64,000 nucleotides of DNA from an uncultured Aquimarina sp. (GTDB lineage: Bacteria > Bacteroidota > Bacteroidia > Flavobacteriales > Flavobacteriaceae), in assembly GCF_947492405.1 (NCBI RefSeq), contig NZ_CANLMP010000001.1:620001-684000 (forward strand), given 5' to 3'. Positions 9,885-20,802 of the stretch are shown here, piece by piece (position 1 is the stretch's first letter; each line of letters opens with the position of its first letter). The notes beneath the pieces are model-generated. The model was not told where the DNA came from and ran no database searches. It worked only from the letters and a program-made list of their open reading frames with translations. Position numbers and translations under genes: made by a program.

Positions 9885-10961
9885 TTAATCTGTTACCTTT
9901 CGCATAACCCATTCCAATGGACCAGATTTAAAGTATTTCCTCCAAATGACAGCAAATAGTATACATAACAAGCTAAATCCTAAGGCATAGATTACGGAAA
10001 ATTCAATGGAGTAGTTTCCTATCTTGTTAGAATTTATAACTTCTATAATTCCCATTCCAATAATAACATGTGCTACATAAAAAGTCAATGCCAATTGCCC
10101 TGTTTTATATAGTGCATCAACTAATTTATTATTTTCAAAACGCTTAGAAATCAAGATGCACGCAGAAACTATGAATGAAGCAACGGCAATACCATTGAAC
10201 ATATACATCGGTAAAGGAGGCATTGGGTTTGTTCCAAGTATTTGAGTTAATTCATTTACAGACTCTTGGTTTCCTCCTGATAAAAACAAAATTGTAATAT
10301 AAGAGAGAAGTTGGATTAAGATAAAACTGATTAGACTTATCCAGAGTATTTTTTTTACAAATTTGTTGTCGTGTAAATTTTGTTTACCAAACCAATACCC
10401 AAATAACATGAAGGCAGTCCAAGGAATTACCGGATGGAACCCATTGAAAAAGAGATTTCTTAAGAATCCATTAAAACTCCAAAAATGCTCATAATTAAGT
10501 GTTTCAAAGTTCCAACCTGTTTCATAATTCCAAAATATTAGTAGTATTGGAAACACTATAATAAAAGTAATTACCGAAGCTAGGATTGTACTTTCTTTTG
10601 CATTCAAAAGTAGCATGACAAATAGCATATAAACTCCATAGAAATGTAGAATATCTGCAGGCCAAATTGTGATATAAGAAATCCCAACGATAAATAGAAA
10701 TAGCGCTCTTTTCATTATTCTTATAAGAACAGTTTTTAATTTAGCTAGGTCATTTTTTTGAATTGCAGAATTGGTCATTAATGCGAGTCCAATACCGGCT
10801 AAAACAACAAAAGTTGCTGCAGCTTTTCCATCAAAAATACTTGCTGCTGATTTTACCCAGCTAAGTCCATTAGCACCAAAGACAACCTTAAAATTTACGA
10901 TAATCATTCCGAAGACAGCTAAGGCTCTTGCAACGTCTATTCCTATTATTCTTTTGTTCAT
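9885..10961 (-). CDS. Multi-pass membrane protein, DUF418/DUF1624 (YeiB-like) family
   Basis: RIIGIDVARALAVFGMIIVNF start, multiple TM helices, C-terminal FAVIWRKYFKSGPLEWVMR. Confidence 0.8.
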   Translation of the reverse strand: MNKRIIGIDVARALAVFGMIIVNFKVVFGANGLSWVKSAASIFDGKAAATFVVLAGIGLALMTNSAIQKNDLAKLKTVLIRIMKRALFLFIVGISYITIWPADILHFYGVYMLFVMLLLNAKESTILASVITFIIVFPILLIFWNYETGWNFETLNYEHFWSFNGFLRNLFFNGFHPVIPWTAFMLFGYWFGKQNLHDNKFVKKILWISLISFILIQLLSYITILFLSGGNQESVNELTQILGTNPMPPLPMYMFNGIAVASFIVSACILISKRFENNKLVDALYKTGQLALTFYVAHVIIGMGIIEVINSNKIGNYSIEFSVIYALGFSLLCILFAVIWRKYFKSGPLEWVMRKVTD

Positions 10962-11117
10962 TCAGTTTTTTTCTTTCTATGTAATGCTTCGTATATGTAG
11001 AGAATAGAATAAAAATGTTACACAAGTTATTCTTAAATTAAATGGGTTATTGTTTTACTCTTATATTTGAACAACTATAGCTATGGATTTTGGTTTGTAT
11101 CGTATACTAAAGTATTT

Positions 11118-11795
11118 ATGAAAAAAGAAGAAATTATAATTAAAAGAACTAAGAAGCCATGGCCGACAAAAGATGTGATGGAACAGATTTATGAGAAGAA
11201 TCTTTGGGGTAGTAATAATTCTGATTTTTATTCAGGAGTAGGTTCACATCTTCCTGAGATCGTAGATCCTTATCTTGATGTTTTGAGAACATTTTTTGAA
11301 TCCTTAAAAAAACCTATTACTGTATGCGATTTAGGTTGTGGAGATTTTAATGTAGGAAAAGAATTGGTAAAACATACTAAAAAGTATATAGCGGTTGATA
11401 TTGTATCTGATCTTATAAGCTATAATAAAGAGAAGTTTACAGAAGAAAATTTAGAATTTCATTGCTTGGATATTTCTACAGATACATTGCCCTCTGGTGA
11501 TTGTGCATTATTGCGACAAGTATTACAACATTTATCCAATACCGAAGTACAGCAGGTATTGAACAAATTAACAGATTTCAGGTATATTATTTTAACAGAA
11601 CACGTACCTGAAGGAGAGTTTGAACCCAATAAAGAAATTATTTCAGGGCAAGGAATTAGATTAAAAAAACAAAGTGGTTTAAACTTATTAGCTTCACCAT
11701 TTAATTTTAAAGTAAAAGAAGAAAAACAATTATCATCAATTACTTTAAGAAACCAAGAAGGGGTTATAACAACTACCTTATATAAAATGTTCTAA
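11118..11795 (+). CDS. Class I SAM-dependent methyltransferase
   Basis: VCDLGCGDFNVGKEL motif I, AVDIV, LRQVLQHLSNTEV; ATG at 11118 more likely than the upstream TTG. Confidence 0.8.
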   Translation: MKKEEIIIKRTKKPWPTKDVMEQIYEKNLWGSNNSDFYSGVGSHLPEIVDPYLDVLRTFFESLKKPITVCDLGCGDFNVGKELVKHTKKYIAVDIVSDLISYNKEKFTEENLEFHCLDISTDTLPSGDCALLRQVLQHLSNTEVQQVLNKLTDFRYIILTEHVPEGEFEPNKEIISGQGIRLKKQSGLNLLASPFNFKVKEEKQLSSITLRNQEGVITTTLYKMF

Positions 11796-11927
11796 ACGAT
11801 ATTAAAATTTGCTATAATACGTTTTGTGTATTAAAACGGTTGTCCAAGGTTTTATGTGGAAACCAACTAAAAATATGTAACAATATTAGAATAGAATTCT
11901 CTTGATCAATAAAACATTAATAACAAT

Positions 11928-13322
11928 TTAATGTATCCTTTTTAGCAATCCTTCTAAAATTTCATCTTGATCGTCCAACAAATGATCTTTAATTTGAATA
12001 TCTGGCATAACGCCCTTACCATTATCTACGCCACTGATACGCTCTATTTTTCCTTTTGAAACTTCCACAATAATAGCTGTTTTAGGCAATTTATAGTTGT
12101 ATACTGACGCATAAAGATTAGGGAATTCAGCAGTTTCTTCTCCTACAATAGTACCAAAACCGTAATCTTGAATCTGTGAAGCGGTAACTGTGGATTGTGA
12201 ATAGGATTGTCGATTTACAAGTACATAGACTTTTCCACGAAAAAGTTTTGTTTTGGCTTGTGGCTTATTAAAGTTGAAATTATAGTCATAAATCTCACCA
12301 TTTTCGTGCTCTAAGATAGATTTCCAATAAGCTTTTGTGGTATCCTTAGTATGTCTAGTATTTTCTTTTAAATGAGCACTGGTTTTAAGTTGAAATCTTG
12401 ACGCCCACTTAAAAGGTTTATTGGCTATAAAAGATACTAAATAATCACTAAAAGCATCATCTCCACCGGGATTGTTCCTTAAATCAATGATTAGATTTTT
12501 AGAGTTTTTAGCTTTTGTTTGAACAAAAGCAGTATCAATAAATTGTTTATATTGTTCTAATTTTCCACCAAAATGCCCTGGATTTAAATATACTGCATTA
12601 GGGTAAAATTTAATCATGCGTTCATAATTTATGATGTCGTAACGTTTCATTTCAAAATCATCTAGAGCATTAATCGCATTGAGTTTAATAACTTTAGATT
12701 TTCCATTTTGAAATATTTCAATCTCAAAATTCTTTTGTTCACCAAAAGCAAGCCAATAATATCTTGGAAGCGTCAAATATTCAATTTGAGCATTCTTAAA
12801 ATATGTTCTTTCTGCTGAGACTAATGGATATATTTTTTCTAAAACTTGTTCAATGCGAAGTCCATTTATACGTTTTAGCTCAGAGCCAATTTGGATATCT
12901 TTATTTATTGACCAATTTTTTCTTACCAAAGCTTTACCGTTTTCAATAGCTATTTCTAAAGGGAAAATTGTTCCACCTGTCTTGACATATATCTTGTAAG
13001 GTTGGACAAACGAAATTCTGGTATGACCATTATTGGCTTTAGAAACTACTTTCTGAAATAATTTTGTTACTTCTAATTGGCTAAAACTATCTTTTTTAAC
13101 CTCATTTTTAATAGATTCAAAATTTTGTTCAAACTCCTTTTTACTGGTATAGGCATATAGGTTGAAGTGTGTGTCTTCAAGTGATTTTTTCAAGTATTCC
13201 AAGTCTGATAATATTTCCACTTTTGAAAACTGTTGTGCTGAAATTGGAATGTTTATCACACCAATAAAGAATAATAGAAAGACTGTACAATAATTGCTAT
13301 TGAATAATTTTGTTTTATTCAT
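11928..13322 (-). CDS. S41 family peptidase, secreted
   Basis: Signal peptide; GHTRISF, NLIIDLRNNPGGDD, VYVLVNRQSYSQSTVTAS. Confidence 0.85.
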   Translation of the reverse strand: MNKTKLFNSNYCTVFLLFFIGVINIPISAQQFSKVEILSDLEYLKKSLEDTHFNLYAYTSKKEFEQNFESIKNEVKKDSFSQLEVTKLFQKVVSKANNGHTRISFVQPYKIYVKTGGTIFPLEIAIENGKALVRKNWSINKDIQIGSELKRINGLRIEQVLEKIYPLVSAERTYFKNAQIEYLTLPRYYWLAFGEQKNFEIEIFQNGKSKVIKLNAINALDDFEMKRYDIINYERMIKFYPNAVYLNPGHFGGKLEQYKQFIDTAFVQTKAKNSKNLIIDLRNNPGGDDAFSDYLVSFIANKPFKWASRFQLKTSAHLKENTRHTKDTTKAYWKSILEHENGEIYDYNFNFNKPQAKTKLFRGKVYVLVNRQSYSQSTVTASQIQDYGFGTIVGEETAEFPNLYASVYNYKLPKTAIIVEVSKGKIERISGVDNGKGVMPDIQIKDHLLDDQDEILEGLLKRIH

Positions 13323-13382
13323 TTGTAAAAATATTTTTCGTCAAACATATATGATATATAATGTTTAATCGACCGAATGCTT

Positions 13383-14513
13383 CTAACTGGACGTATTTTT
13401 CAACTTTTTAAGATACTCACTAGGAGTTTGTTGCATCGTTTTTTTAAACACGTGGTTAAAAGTGGACTTAGAATTAAATCCGCACTCATAGGCGTGACCA
13501 AGTAAAGACATTTTATCTCGTTCTGAAGATTTTAGTCTACTTTTAAATGCTTTTACACGATAAAAATTAACAATGTCGTAAAAATTCTGATTACAATTTT
13601 GATTAATCTTTAAAGACAATTCCTTGGGTTTCATCTGTAATAATTCAGCAAGTGTTGACAGGTTAAGTTCTTGGTTGAGATATGGCTTTTCGTTTTCCAT
13701 AAGCTGTTTCATCTTTAAAAGGAATATTTCATCTTTTTCAATCTCAATATGCGTAGATTTTTTTTGAACAGGTTGTAATTGAACTATGTCACGTTCTTTT
13801 TGAATATATCCTTTAAACCCAATCCAACAGGTAACAACAGAAAGTATTACAAAATTTGGTAAAAAATAATGTTCACGAAGATTTCCGTCAAAAGCAAATC
13901 TATCTATTTCTGTCAAAATGTTCCACAAGATAAAATAACTTGCAAAAATGATAACAGGCGCTTGTAACCATCTAAGGGAAAGATGTTCAATTTTTGAGTA
14001 ATATTCTTTGAGTTGTTTTTGGTGTTTGATTAAAATACTCAATGAAATAAAGCTATATATTAAAATAGAAAGAATTCCAATCCATTGTTGCGTTAAATAT
14101 ACATAAGAGTAGGATGGTAATTCTTTTAAGTATAAACCATCTGATCCAATTCTGTAAATGGAAGTTCTATAAAAAATAAATTCAAATACCAATGGTAAGA
14201 AGTGGAGGAAATGAAATTTAGTAAATTTAAATTTTGAGGAGGAAATGGATTTAGTGTAAAAATAAAGTGCTGGTCCTATACCGTATAACATCTCCATTTG
14301 AATATATCGAAATACATCAAGCCTGCCTTGGTCTTTTAATAGATTAACAATCACTATATTTATTACCATTAGAGCGTAGAAAAACACCAGTATCGAAAGA
14401 AAAATATTAGACGATTTTATTGGACGTTTAAAGATAATTAAGCCGCTCAAAATAATAGATTGAAAGGCAAATACACAAATGATAGTAAATAGAATGGGGT
14501 TGGATGCAATCAT
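13383..14513 (-). CDS. AraC-family regulator with N-terminal multi-TM region
   Basis: C-terminal HTH (LGHAYECGFNSKSTFNHVFKKTMQQTPSEYLK) after about 7 hydrophobic segments. Confidence 0.88.
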   Translation of the reverse strand: MIASNPILFTIICVFAFQSIILSGLIIFKRPIKSSNIFLSILVFFYALMVINIVIVNLLKDQGRLDVFRYIQMEMLYGIGPALYFYTKSISSSKFKFTKFHFLHFLPLVFEFIFYRTSIYRIGSDGLYLKELPSYSYVYLTQQWIGILSILIYSFISLSILIKHQKQLKEYYSKIEHLSLRWLQAPVIIFASYFILWNILTEIDRFAFDGNLREHYFLPNFVILSVVTCWIGFKGYIQKERDIVQLQPVQKKSTHIEIEKDEIFLLKMKQLMENEKPYLNQELNLSTLAELLQMKPKELSLKINQNCNQNFYDIVNFYRVKAFKSRLKSSERDKMSLLGHAYECGFNSKSTFNHVFKKTMQQTPSEYLKKLKNTSS

Positions 14514-14626
14514 TTAAGATCGTTAGTTTTAATTGATGTCAAAGCCAAATTTAATATTTTAGCGACAAACTAAATAAACAATTGCTTTTCGATTAAACCA
14601 ACATACTTAATTGTTGTATAGGTTTT

Positions 14627-15171
14627 TTATTCGCATTCTGATTGAGTTTTTTTGTTTTTCCATTGAATCCAGTATTCCTGCAACCCTTCAGGTGTTTTTT
14701 TAATTTCACTAATATCTAAATGATGTCCTCTCATCGTTACTGATGCTAGCTCCTTTTTTCGTTTGTTTAATGCTGGTGTGTGATTCCAACCTCCGACGTG
14801 GTCAAAGGATGTATATCCTCACATTTTGAATTTACAGAAGTGAAAGGAATAAGGAGGTGATAAATTACTTTTCCACTTCCCATTCCTTCTGTTGTCATTT
14901 TAATTGAAGAAAAATCTACTCTTTTGTACTTATTGTCGTGATAAAGTTCTTTTAATTTATTTCCTACAGCTTGACTCATTTTATTAGAAAATTGATGCGC
15001 AATGTCTTTACCATTAATAAACTCAGGCCCTGTGTATGTTCCGCTACAACCTTTTTCGGTACATTCTATTACATTTTCTTTTTGAGTTTGTATTTCAATA
15101 GTTTTCTTTTTGTGTTCATAACAACTCACTTGAAATAAACTAAAGAGATAAATATAAATTAGTGATTTCAT
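14627..15171 (-). pseudogene. Frameshifted lipoprotein-like hypothetical gene (ORF track shows only 14767-15171)
   Basis: Frame 14767-15171 ends ...CEDIHPLTTSEVGITHQH*; the -1 frame continues stop-free as SFDHVGGWNHTPALNKRKKELASVTMRGHHLDISEIKKTPEGLQEYWIQWKNKKTQSECE* to 14627. Confidence 0.55.
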
Positions 15172-15599
15172 GTTTTTGAGTTATTATTAGTTAACGTTTA
15201 GTATATAAAATAACCGTATCTCATAGGGTGTTATGAAAAAATTAAGCTTATATAGTCATATTTCCAAGAGTCACTGACTTTTAAAAATAGACTTATAGTC
15301 TTTTTTTAGATAATAACGTTATTTTAGACTCAGATAAGAGTTGTTAATTTTCATTATTTTCAAAGTTAAAATAATACGCAGATTTTAAATAATCATTTTT
15401 CTATTAGTGATGTTTTTGCTTGTGGCTAACACCAAACATATGAATCGGAGCAAGACAAGTAAGCTTAAACTGATTAATTTATATATGCATTTTTTTCTTA
15501 TTTTTTATAAAAATCTCTCGTCACAGTAAAAGGAAATGACCTTTTGATCTAGCATTAAGCTTTGCTCTGATTTTATATATAATATTATCAGCTGTTTTA

Positions 15600-16001
15600 T
15601 TATTTACAATAGCATTCTTTTCTTAGTTCTAAAATATTTGCGTACTGCATTGTTGTATATTTCCTTCTATAATTTACATTAATTAAATATGACTTAGAGT
15701 TTTTGATTTTTTTTATTATTATGTTTTTAATATTTTCATCTTGATTATCGTAAGGTATTTCAAATCGTATACATTTTTTATTGAATGTTAGTATAATAGT
15801 TTCAGGTTTGAAATTAATAGGAAATAAAATATCATTTTTGTTATTTGAAACATCAAAACATAAATTCTTGTTACCCTTAATTAAATATAAGTTCTTGGCA
15901 TTTTTAGTATTTATTATTTGAACATAATTTGTTTCTTCTTGAAACGAATTTAGAATAATGAATAATACTATACACAAATTAATTTTTAATACTTTCTTCA
16001 A
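15600..16001 (-). CDS. Secreted hypothetical protein
   Basis: Signal-like N-terminus MKKVLKINLCIVLFIILNS; no recognised domain. Confidence 0.5.
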   Translation of the reverse strand: MKKVLKINLCIVLFIILNSFQEETNYVQIINTKNAKNLYLIKGNKNLCFDVSNNKNDILFPINFKPETIILTFNKKCIRFEIPYDNQDENIKNIIIKKIKNSKSYLINVNYRRKYTTMQYANILELRKECYCK

Positions 16002-16234
16002 ATTATTTAAATTCTTAGCTGGTTATATTTTTTTAAGTTTGTTTACTGTTAACGTTTAATATATGCGCTGAAGCAAAGCAAAACGTTACCTTGTTTTTTG
16101 ATTTTTCTTGCGCATTGATTGCTATATTTTTCGTTTTGCAAGCATTGTACCTTACCAAAAATACAATAACCATTCGATTTATCACTTAGTTGTTATCAAA
16201 GCGTATAACGTTTTGTACAGCGTGATATTTAACT

Positions 16235-16738
16235 TCATTTTTCTGAGTGAGTGCGCTTTCTATCACTTTTAGTTAACGTCCAAATGTTTAAAACTTCATT
16301 TATCAAATTGTTTTGATTATTAGGTTTTATTTTCTCAATTTTCTCAATTGCTAAAGTTGATATTTTATAATCTTTATTATCAATTAAATATCCATCTAAA
16401 TAAATAGGATTATTTTTCCTAAAACCGAAAAACTGATTAATTTCAGATTGTGTTTTTGATTCTATTGTTTGATCTATTTCAACCAATAATAATCCGAATT
16501 CTGTTAAATTAGGAGAAAATTTACCTTTACACTTATTACATTCTTGATCTTTTACTACTGCAACACTTTTCAAGTTCTTCGGGTTAAATGTTGAATACAT
16601 CATTTTTTCATTTCCAAGAATATTATTGTTAAATAAAACAGTTTTAATTCCAATTTTTGAATTTGGTAGCTTATTAACCTCTTGAGATAAACAATTGAAA
16701 TTAATTACTAATAATAGAAATAGTAGTTTTTTATTCAT
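16235..16738 (-). CDS. Secreted hypothetical protein
   Basis: Signal peptide MNKKLLFLLLVINFNCLSQ. Confidence 0.5.
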   Translation of the reverse strand: MNKKLLFLLLVINFNCLSQEVNKLPNSKIGIKTVLFNNNILGNEKMMYSTFNPKNLKSVAVVKDQECNKCKGKFSPNLTEFGLLLVEIDQTIESKTQSEINQFFGFRKNNPIYLDGYLIDNKDYKISTLAIEKIEKIKPNNQNNLINEVLNIWTLTKSDRKRTHSEK

Positions 16739-16885
16739 TACTAAAATATTGTATAACAGAAGTATATAGTTAACAGTATTACCATTTGTAATTAATTAGA
16801 ATAGTTGATTGTAAACGAAAATTCTTTAAGTTAAATTTTCAATTTGTCTTCGATTGTATGATTGTCAAAAAACTGGGTTATTATT

Positions 16886-18868
16886 CTATTCCTGAAATAA
16901 AACCATCATCGATATTGGAGGTACCGTTATTTTGCCTTTTACGCTTTTTATTCCTTCAAGATCAAAATCATCTCCTAAAACAGCTACTTGCCAAGTTTCA
17001 TTTAGCTGATAAGTTATAGCTTTTGGATTACTATTATATACCACAAGAATGTTCTTCCAAGTATCACCATTAGCATTATTCTTTATCTGGTAACTAATCA
17101 ATCCATTTTCGTCTTCTTTAAACTCTAAGTTTGCCCTCACATCATCTGCTTTAGTCATTCTGAATGCAGCATGTTTTTTTCTAAGAGTTATCAAGTTTTT
17201 ATAGTATGTAACTACATCAGTATGTTCTTTTTTCCATTTCCAATCGATCTGATTGATACTATCTGGCAAATTATAGGAGTTGTGCTCTCCATTTTTAGTA
17301 CGTAACATTTCTGCTCCGGCGTGTATAAAAGCCACTCCCTGAGAGGTCATTACAATAGCATTTGTTAGTTTTTGCATCGCGATAAGCTCATCTTTCATTG
17401 CATCTTTTCTGGAGATTTTTAGTTTATCGAACACAGTATGATTATCATGACAAGAAACATAAGATACCGACTGCCAAGGTTCATTTGCCCAAGGTGCTTT
17501 TGAGTAATTTACCTTTGAATAATCAATTTGTGGATGTTTTATGGATCCCACAATTCCCATTTTAACCGACGCCGAAACATTTTTTGCTCCGCTTACAAAA
17601 CCAGTACTTTCTTCTTTGAAAACAGAACCTTTTAAACCATCTCTTAAGTCATCACTAAAAGCAGAAATCTGTGGCATGGATAAAGTATTCTTTTTTAGAG
17701 CCCTTCTTTCTTCTGGTAGTGGAGAATCGCCAGCGGTCCATCCTTCACCGTAGACAAAGATATTTGGGTTTATAGTCTTTACCCTTTTAGCTACTTCATT
17801 CATCGTTTCAGTATCATGAATTCCCATTAGATCAAAACGAAAACCATCCAGGTGATATTCTTTAGCCCAATATGCTACGGATTCTACAATATACTTCTGC
17901 ATCATTGCTCGGTCTGAAGCCGTTTCGTTTCCACATGCAGAAGCGTCTGACGGTTTACCGTCTTCCCATTGACGATAATAATATCCAGGAACTTCTAGAT
18001 TAAAATTAGAATTCTCAGTTCTTCCTGTGTGATTATAAACCACATCTAAAATGACTCCGATTCCATTATCATGAAATGTTTTAACCATCTGTTTAAACTC
18101 TTTGATTCTTACCTCGGCTTTATATGGATCCGAAGAAAAGGATCCTTCAGGCACATTATAGTTCTGTGGATCATATCCCCAATTAAATTGCGGTATATCT
18201 AATTTTGTTTCGTCAATAGAGTAGTGGTCATACGTTGGTAAAAGATGTACATGCGTGATGCCCAACTCTATTAAATGATCAATTCCTGTTGTTATGCTAT
18301 CAAGACTTTTAGTACCTTTTTCTACCAATCCAAGATATTTACCAGGCTTACTGGATCCAGATTTTGGATGTATTGTCATATCTCTTATGTGCAATTCATA
18401 GATAATAGCTTCATTTGGATATTTAAGAGTAGTGCCTTTATCTTGATCCCATCCATTAGGATTTGTGGTTTCAAAATCCAATATCATAGCTCTCTTACCA
18501 TTTACTCCAGTGGCTTTTGCATAAATACCCGGAGTCTCCTCCAACCATTTACCATCGATCATCGTTTGATAGGTATAGTAAGTACCGTGTAAATCTCTAT
18601 CAATCTGTAAAGCCCAGATTCCTTTTTCTTCTTGTTTTAGTGCTTCGGTTTCTATGGGAGCCCCACCATTTCCTTCTTTATATAAATGAAGCTGTATTTT
18701 TTCTGCAACCGGAGACCATATTTTAAAAGTTGTTGCTTCTTTTGTATAGTCAATCCATAGATTAGCCTCTACAGGTGCGGGATACTCTTCATAACTAGCG
18801 TATACTTGTTTCTTTTTAGAACAGGAGATGATAGACAAGATAAAAAAGTACATGAAAATACGTTTCAT
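16886..18868 (-). CDS. pulA: Type I pullulanase (GH13), predicted lipoprotein
   Basis: YELHIRDMTIHP, GVILDVVYNHTG, DGFRFDLMGIHD, YVSCHDNHTVFDKL; lipobox IISCSKKK. Confidence 0.92.
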   Translation of the reverse strand: MKRIFMYFFILSIISCSKKKQVYASYEEYPAPVEANLWIDYTKEATTFKIWSPVAEKIQLHLYKEGNGGAPIETEALKQEEKGIWALQIDRDLHGTYYTYQTMIDGKWLEETPGIYAKATGVNGKRAMILDFETTNPNGWDQDKGTTLKYPNEAIIYELHIRDMTIHPKSGSSKPGKYLGLVEKGTKSLDSITTGIDHLIELGITHVHLLPTYDHYSIDETKLDIPQFNWGYDPQNYNVPEGSFSSDPYKAEVRIKEFKQMVKTFHDNGIGVILDVVYNHTGRTENSNFNLEVPGYYYRQWEDGKPSDASACGNETASDRAMMQKYIVESVAYWAKEYHLDGFRFDLMGIHDTETMNEVAKRVKTINPNIFVYGEGWTAGDSPLPEERRALKKNTLSMPQISAFSDDLRDGLKGSVFKEESTGFVSGAKNVSASVKMGIVGSIKHPQIDYSKVNYSKAPWANEPWQSVSYVSCHDNHTVFDKLKISRKDAMKDELIAMQKLTNAIVMTSQGVAFIHAGAEMLRTKNGEHNSYNLPDSINQIDWKWKKEHTDVVTYYKNLITLRKKHAAFRMTKADDVRANLEFKEDENGLISYQIKNNANGDTWKNILVVYNSNPKAITYQLNETWQVAVLGDDFDLEGIKSVKGKITVPPISMMVLFQE

Positions 18869-18935
18869 ATGTTGATACTTATGGTTTATAATTGGTTATG
18901 GTCGGTTAACTATAGGTTTTAAAATATACTTTTAT

Positions 18936-19820
18936 TTACGAAAATAAATCAGAGCTTAAATATCTGTCCCCACGATCACAAATAATGGCTACCAGCACTC
19001 CAGTATCAAGGGTTTCTGCTAATTTTAAGGCTGCAGTGACAGAACCACCACTACTCATTCCAGAAAAAACACCTTCTTCTTTTGCTAGTCTTTTAGCCAT
19101 TTCTGTAGCTTCATCCTGACTAACTTCTATAACTTGATCTACTTTATCTGGATTAAATATTTTTGGTAGATATTCTTTTGGCCATTTTCGGATTCCAGGA
19201 ATTCTGGATTCATCTGTAGGTTGCACACCAACTATTTGTACTTCTCGAGATTGTTCTTTGAGATATGTAGAGGTTCCCATAATGGTTCCTGTTGTTCCCA
19301 TAGAAGATACAAAGTGAGTAATTTTACCCTCAGTATCTTTCCAGATTTCAGGGCCGGTGGTTTTGTAATGTGCTTTCCAGTTATCATCATTAGCAAACTG
19401 ATTAAGCATTACATAGCCTTCATTAGTCACTTTCGCTTCAGCATAATCACGAGCCCCTTCAATACCAATGTCTTCAGAAGTTAATGTAACCTTTGCTCCA
19501 TATGCACGCATGGTTTGTACACGTTCTTTAGTAGAGTTCTCTGGCATTACCAGCTCTATATCTAATTTGAAGATTCCAGCAATCATAGCCAATGCAATAC
19601 CTGTATTTCCGCTAGTTGCTTCAATTAGTTTAGTAGTTTGATCTATATCGCCACGGTCTAATGCAGATTTGATCATGTTATATGCTGCACGATCTTTAAC
19701 GCTTCCTCCAGGATTATGACCTTCTAGCTTAAGATATAATGTAATATTCGGGTTCTTTATAATAGAAGTAGCCTTTACTAAAGGCGTATTTCCTATAAGG
19801 TCTAAAATGCTATGCGACAT
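18936..19820 (-). CDS. cysM: Cysteine synthase B-like PLP enzyme
   Basis: IGNTPLV, PGGSVKDRAA PLP lysine motif, EATSGNTGIALA, SSMGTTGTIMG. Confidence 0.92.
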   Translation of the reverse strand: MSHSILDLIGNTPLVKATSIIKNPNITLYLKLEGHNPGGSVKDRAAYNMIKSALDRGDIDQTTKLIEATSGNTGIALAMIAGIFKLDIELVMPENSTKERVQTMRAYGAKVTLTSEDIGIEGARDYAEAKVTNEGYVMLNQFANDDNWKAHYKTTGPEIWKDTEGKITHFVSSMGTTGTIMGTSTYLKEQSREVQIVGVQPTDESRIPGIRKWPKEYLPKIFNPDKVDQVIEVSQDEATEMAKRLAKEEGVFSGMSSGGSVTAALKLAETLDTGVLVAIICDRGDRYLSSDLFS

Positions 19821-20611
19821 TAAACAACTTTTTTGATCTTAATTTCTGAAGTATTTGATATAATCGAGTTTTCTGGCACCGAAGACGTAATCCATGCATT
19901 ACCACCAACAGTACTATTGGCTCCAATAACTGTGGTACCACCTAATATAGTTGCATTAGCATAAATGGTCACATTGTCTTCTACCGTTGGATGTCTTTTT
20001 ACGTTTCGAAGTTTTCTATCTACATATAGACCTCCAAGTGTAACACCTTGATATATCTTTACATTGTTTTTTATAATTGCGGTTTCACCAATAACAATTC
20101 CTGTTGCGTGATCAATAAAAAAAGATTCCCCAATTTCTGCACCTGGATTTATATCCGTACCTGTTAATCTATGAGAATACTCTGTCATTAATCTGGGGAT
20201 TAATGGTAAACCAAATTTTAATAATTCGTGACTTAGTCTATATATTGCAATTGCATAAAATCCGGGATATGCCAGATACACTTCTTCGATAGAATTAGCA
20301 GCAGGGTCACTTTTCATAAAAGAGTCTGCATCTTTATTTAATTTTTGCAAAACCTCTGGTAATTTCTCCAGATAAGATTGCCAGATTTTACTACATGGTT
20401 TTTCAGTCTCCCAACAGGCAAGATCAACTAGTTCTTCAAAAGTTTGTTCTAAAATATCAATATTCTCTTCTACTTCAGTATCTGAATCGAATAAGGTATA
20501 GAAAAGTAGATTGGTAAAATACTCGGTTCTTTCTTTCAATTGTAGCTTTAGATTGGGATTTTTTTTCTGTTCCTTGATCTTAGCTATGATTTGATCTTTT
20601 ACTTTAGTCAT
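19820..20611 (-). CDS. cysE: Serine O-acetyltransferase
   Basis: LTGTDINPGAEIGESFFIDHATGIVIGETAIIKNNVKIYQGVTLGG hexapeptide repeat; overlaps cysM by 1 nt. Confidence 0.9.
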   Translation of the reverse strand: MTKVKDQIIAKIKEQKKNPNLKLQLKERTEYFTNLLFYTLFDSDTEVEENIDILEQTFEELVDLACWETEKPCSKIWQSYLEKLPEVLQKLNKDADSFMKSDPAANSIEEVYLAYPGFYAIAIYRLSHELLKFGLPLIPRLMTEYSHRLTGTDINPGAEIGESFFIDHATGIVIGETAIIKNNVKIYQGVTLGGLYVDRKLRNVKRHPTVEDNVTIYANATILGGTTVIGANSTVGGNAWITSSVPENSIISNTSEIKIKKVV

Positions 20612-20802
20612 CGTACCTTTTTTTGAAAAGTCTAGTAAATATATAGAATAAAGAAATAGAGAAGTCTTAATTCGTTATAAATACTTACATTTTTTAGGTA
20701 ATTATAACAACTAGCACTCAAAATTCCGATATATACATAAATTTACGTTAAACTTGAACAAGGCGTCTAGAATTTAGTAATTTTAAAAATCAAATTTCAC
20801 AT

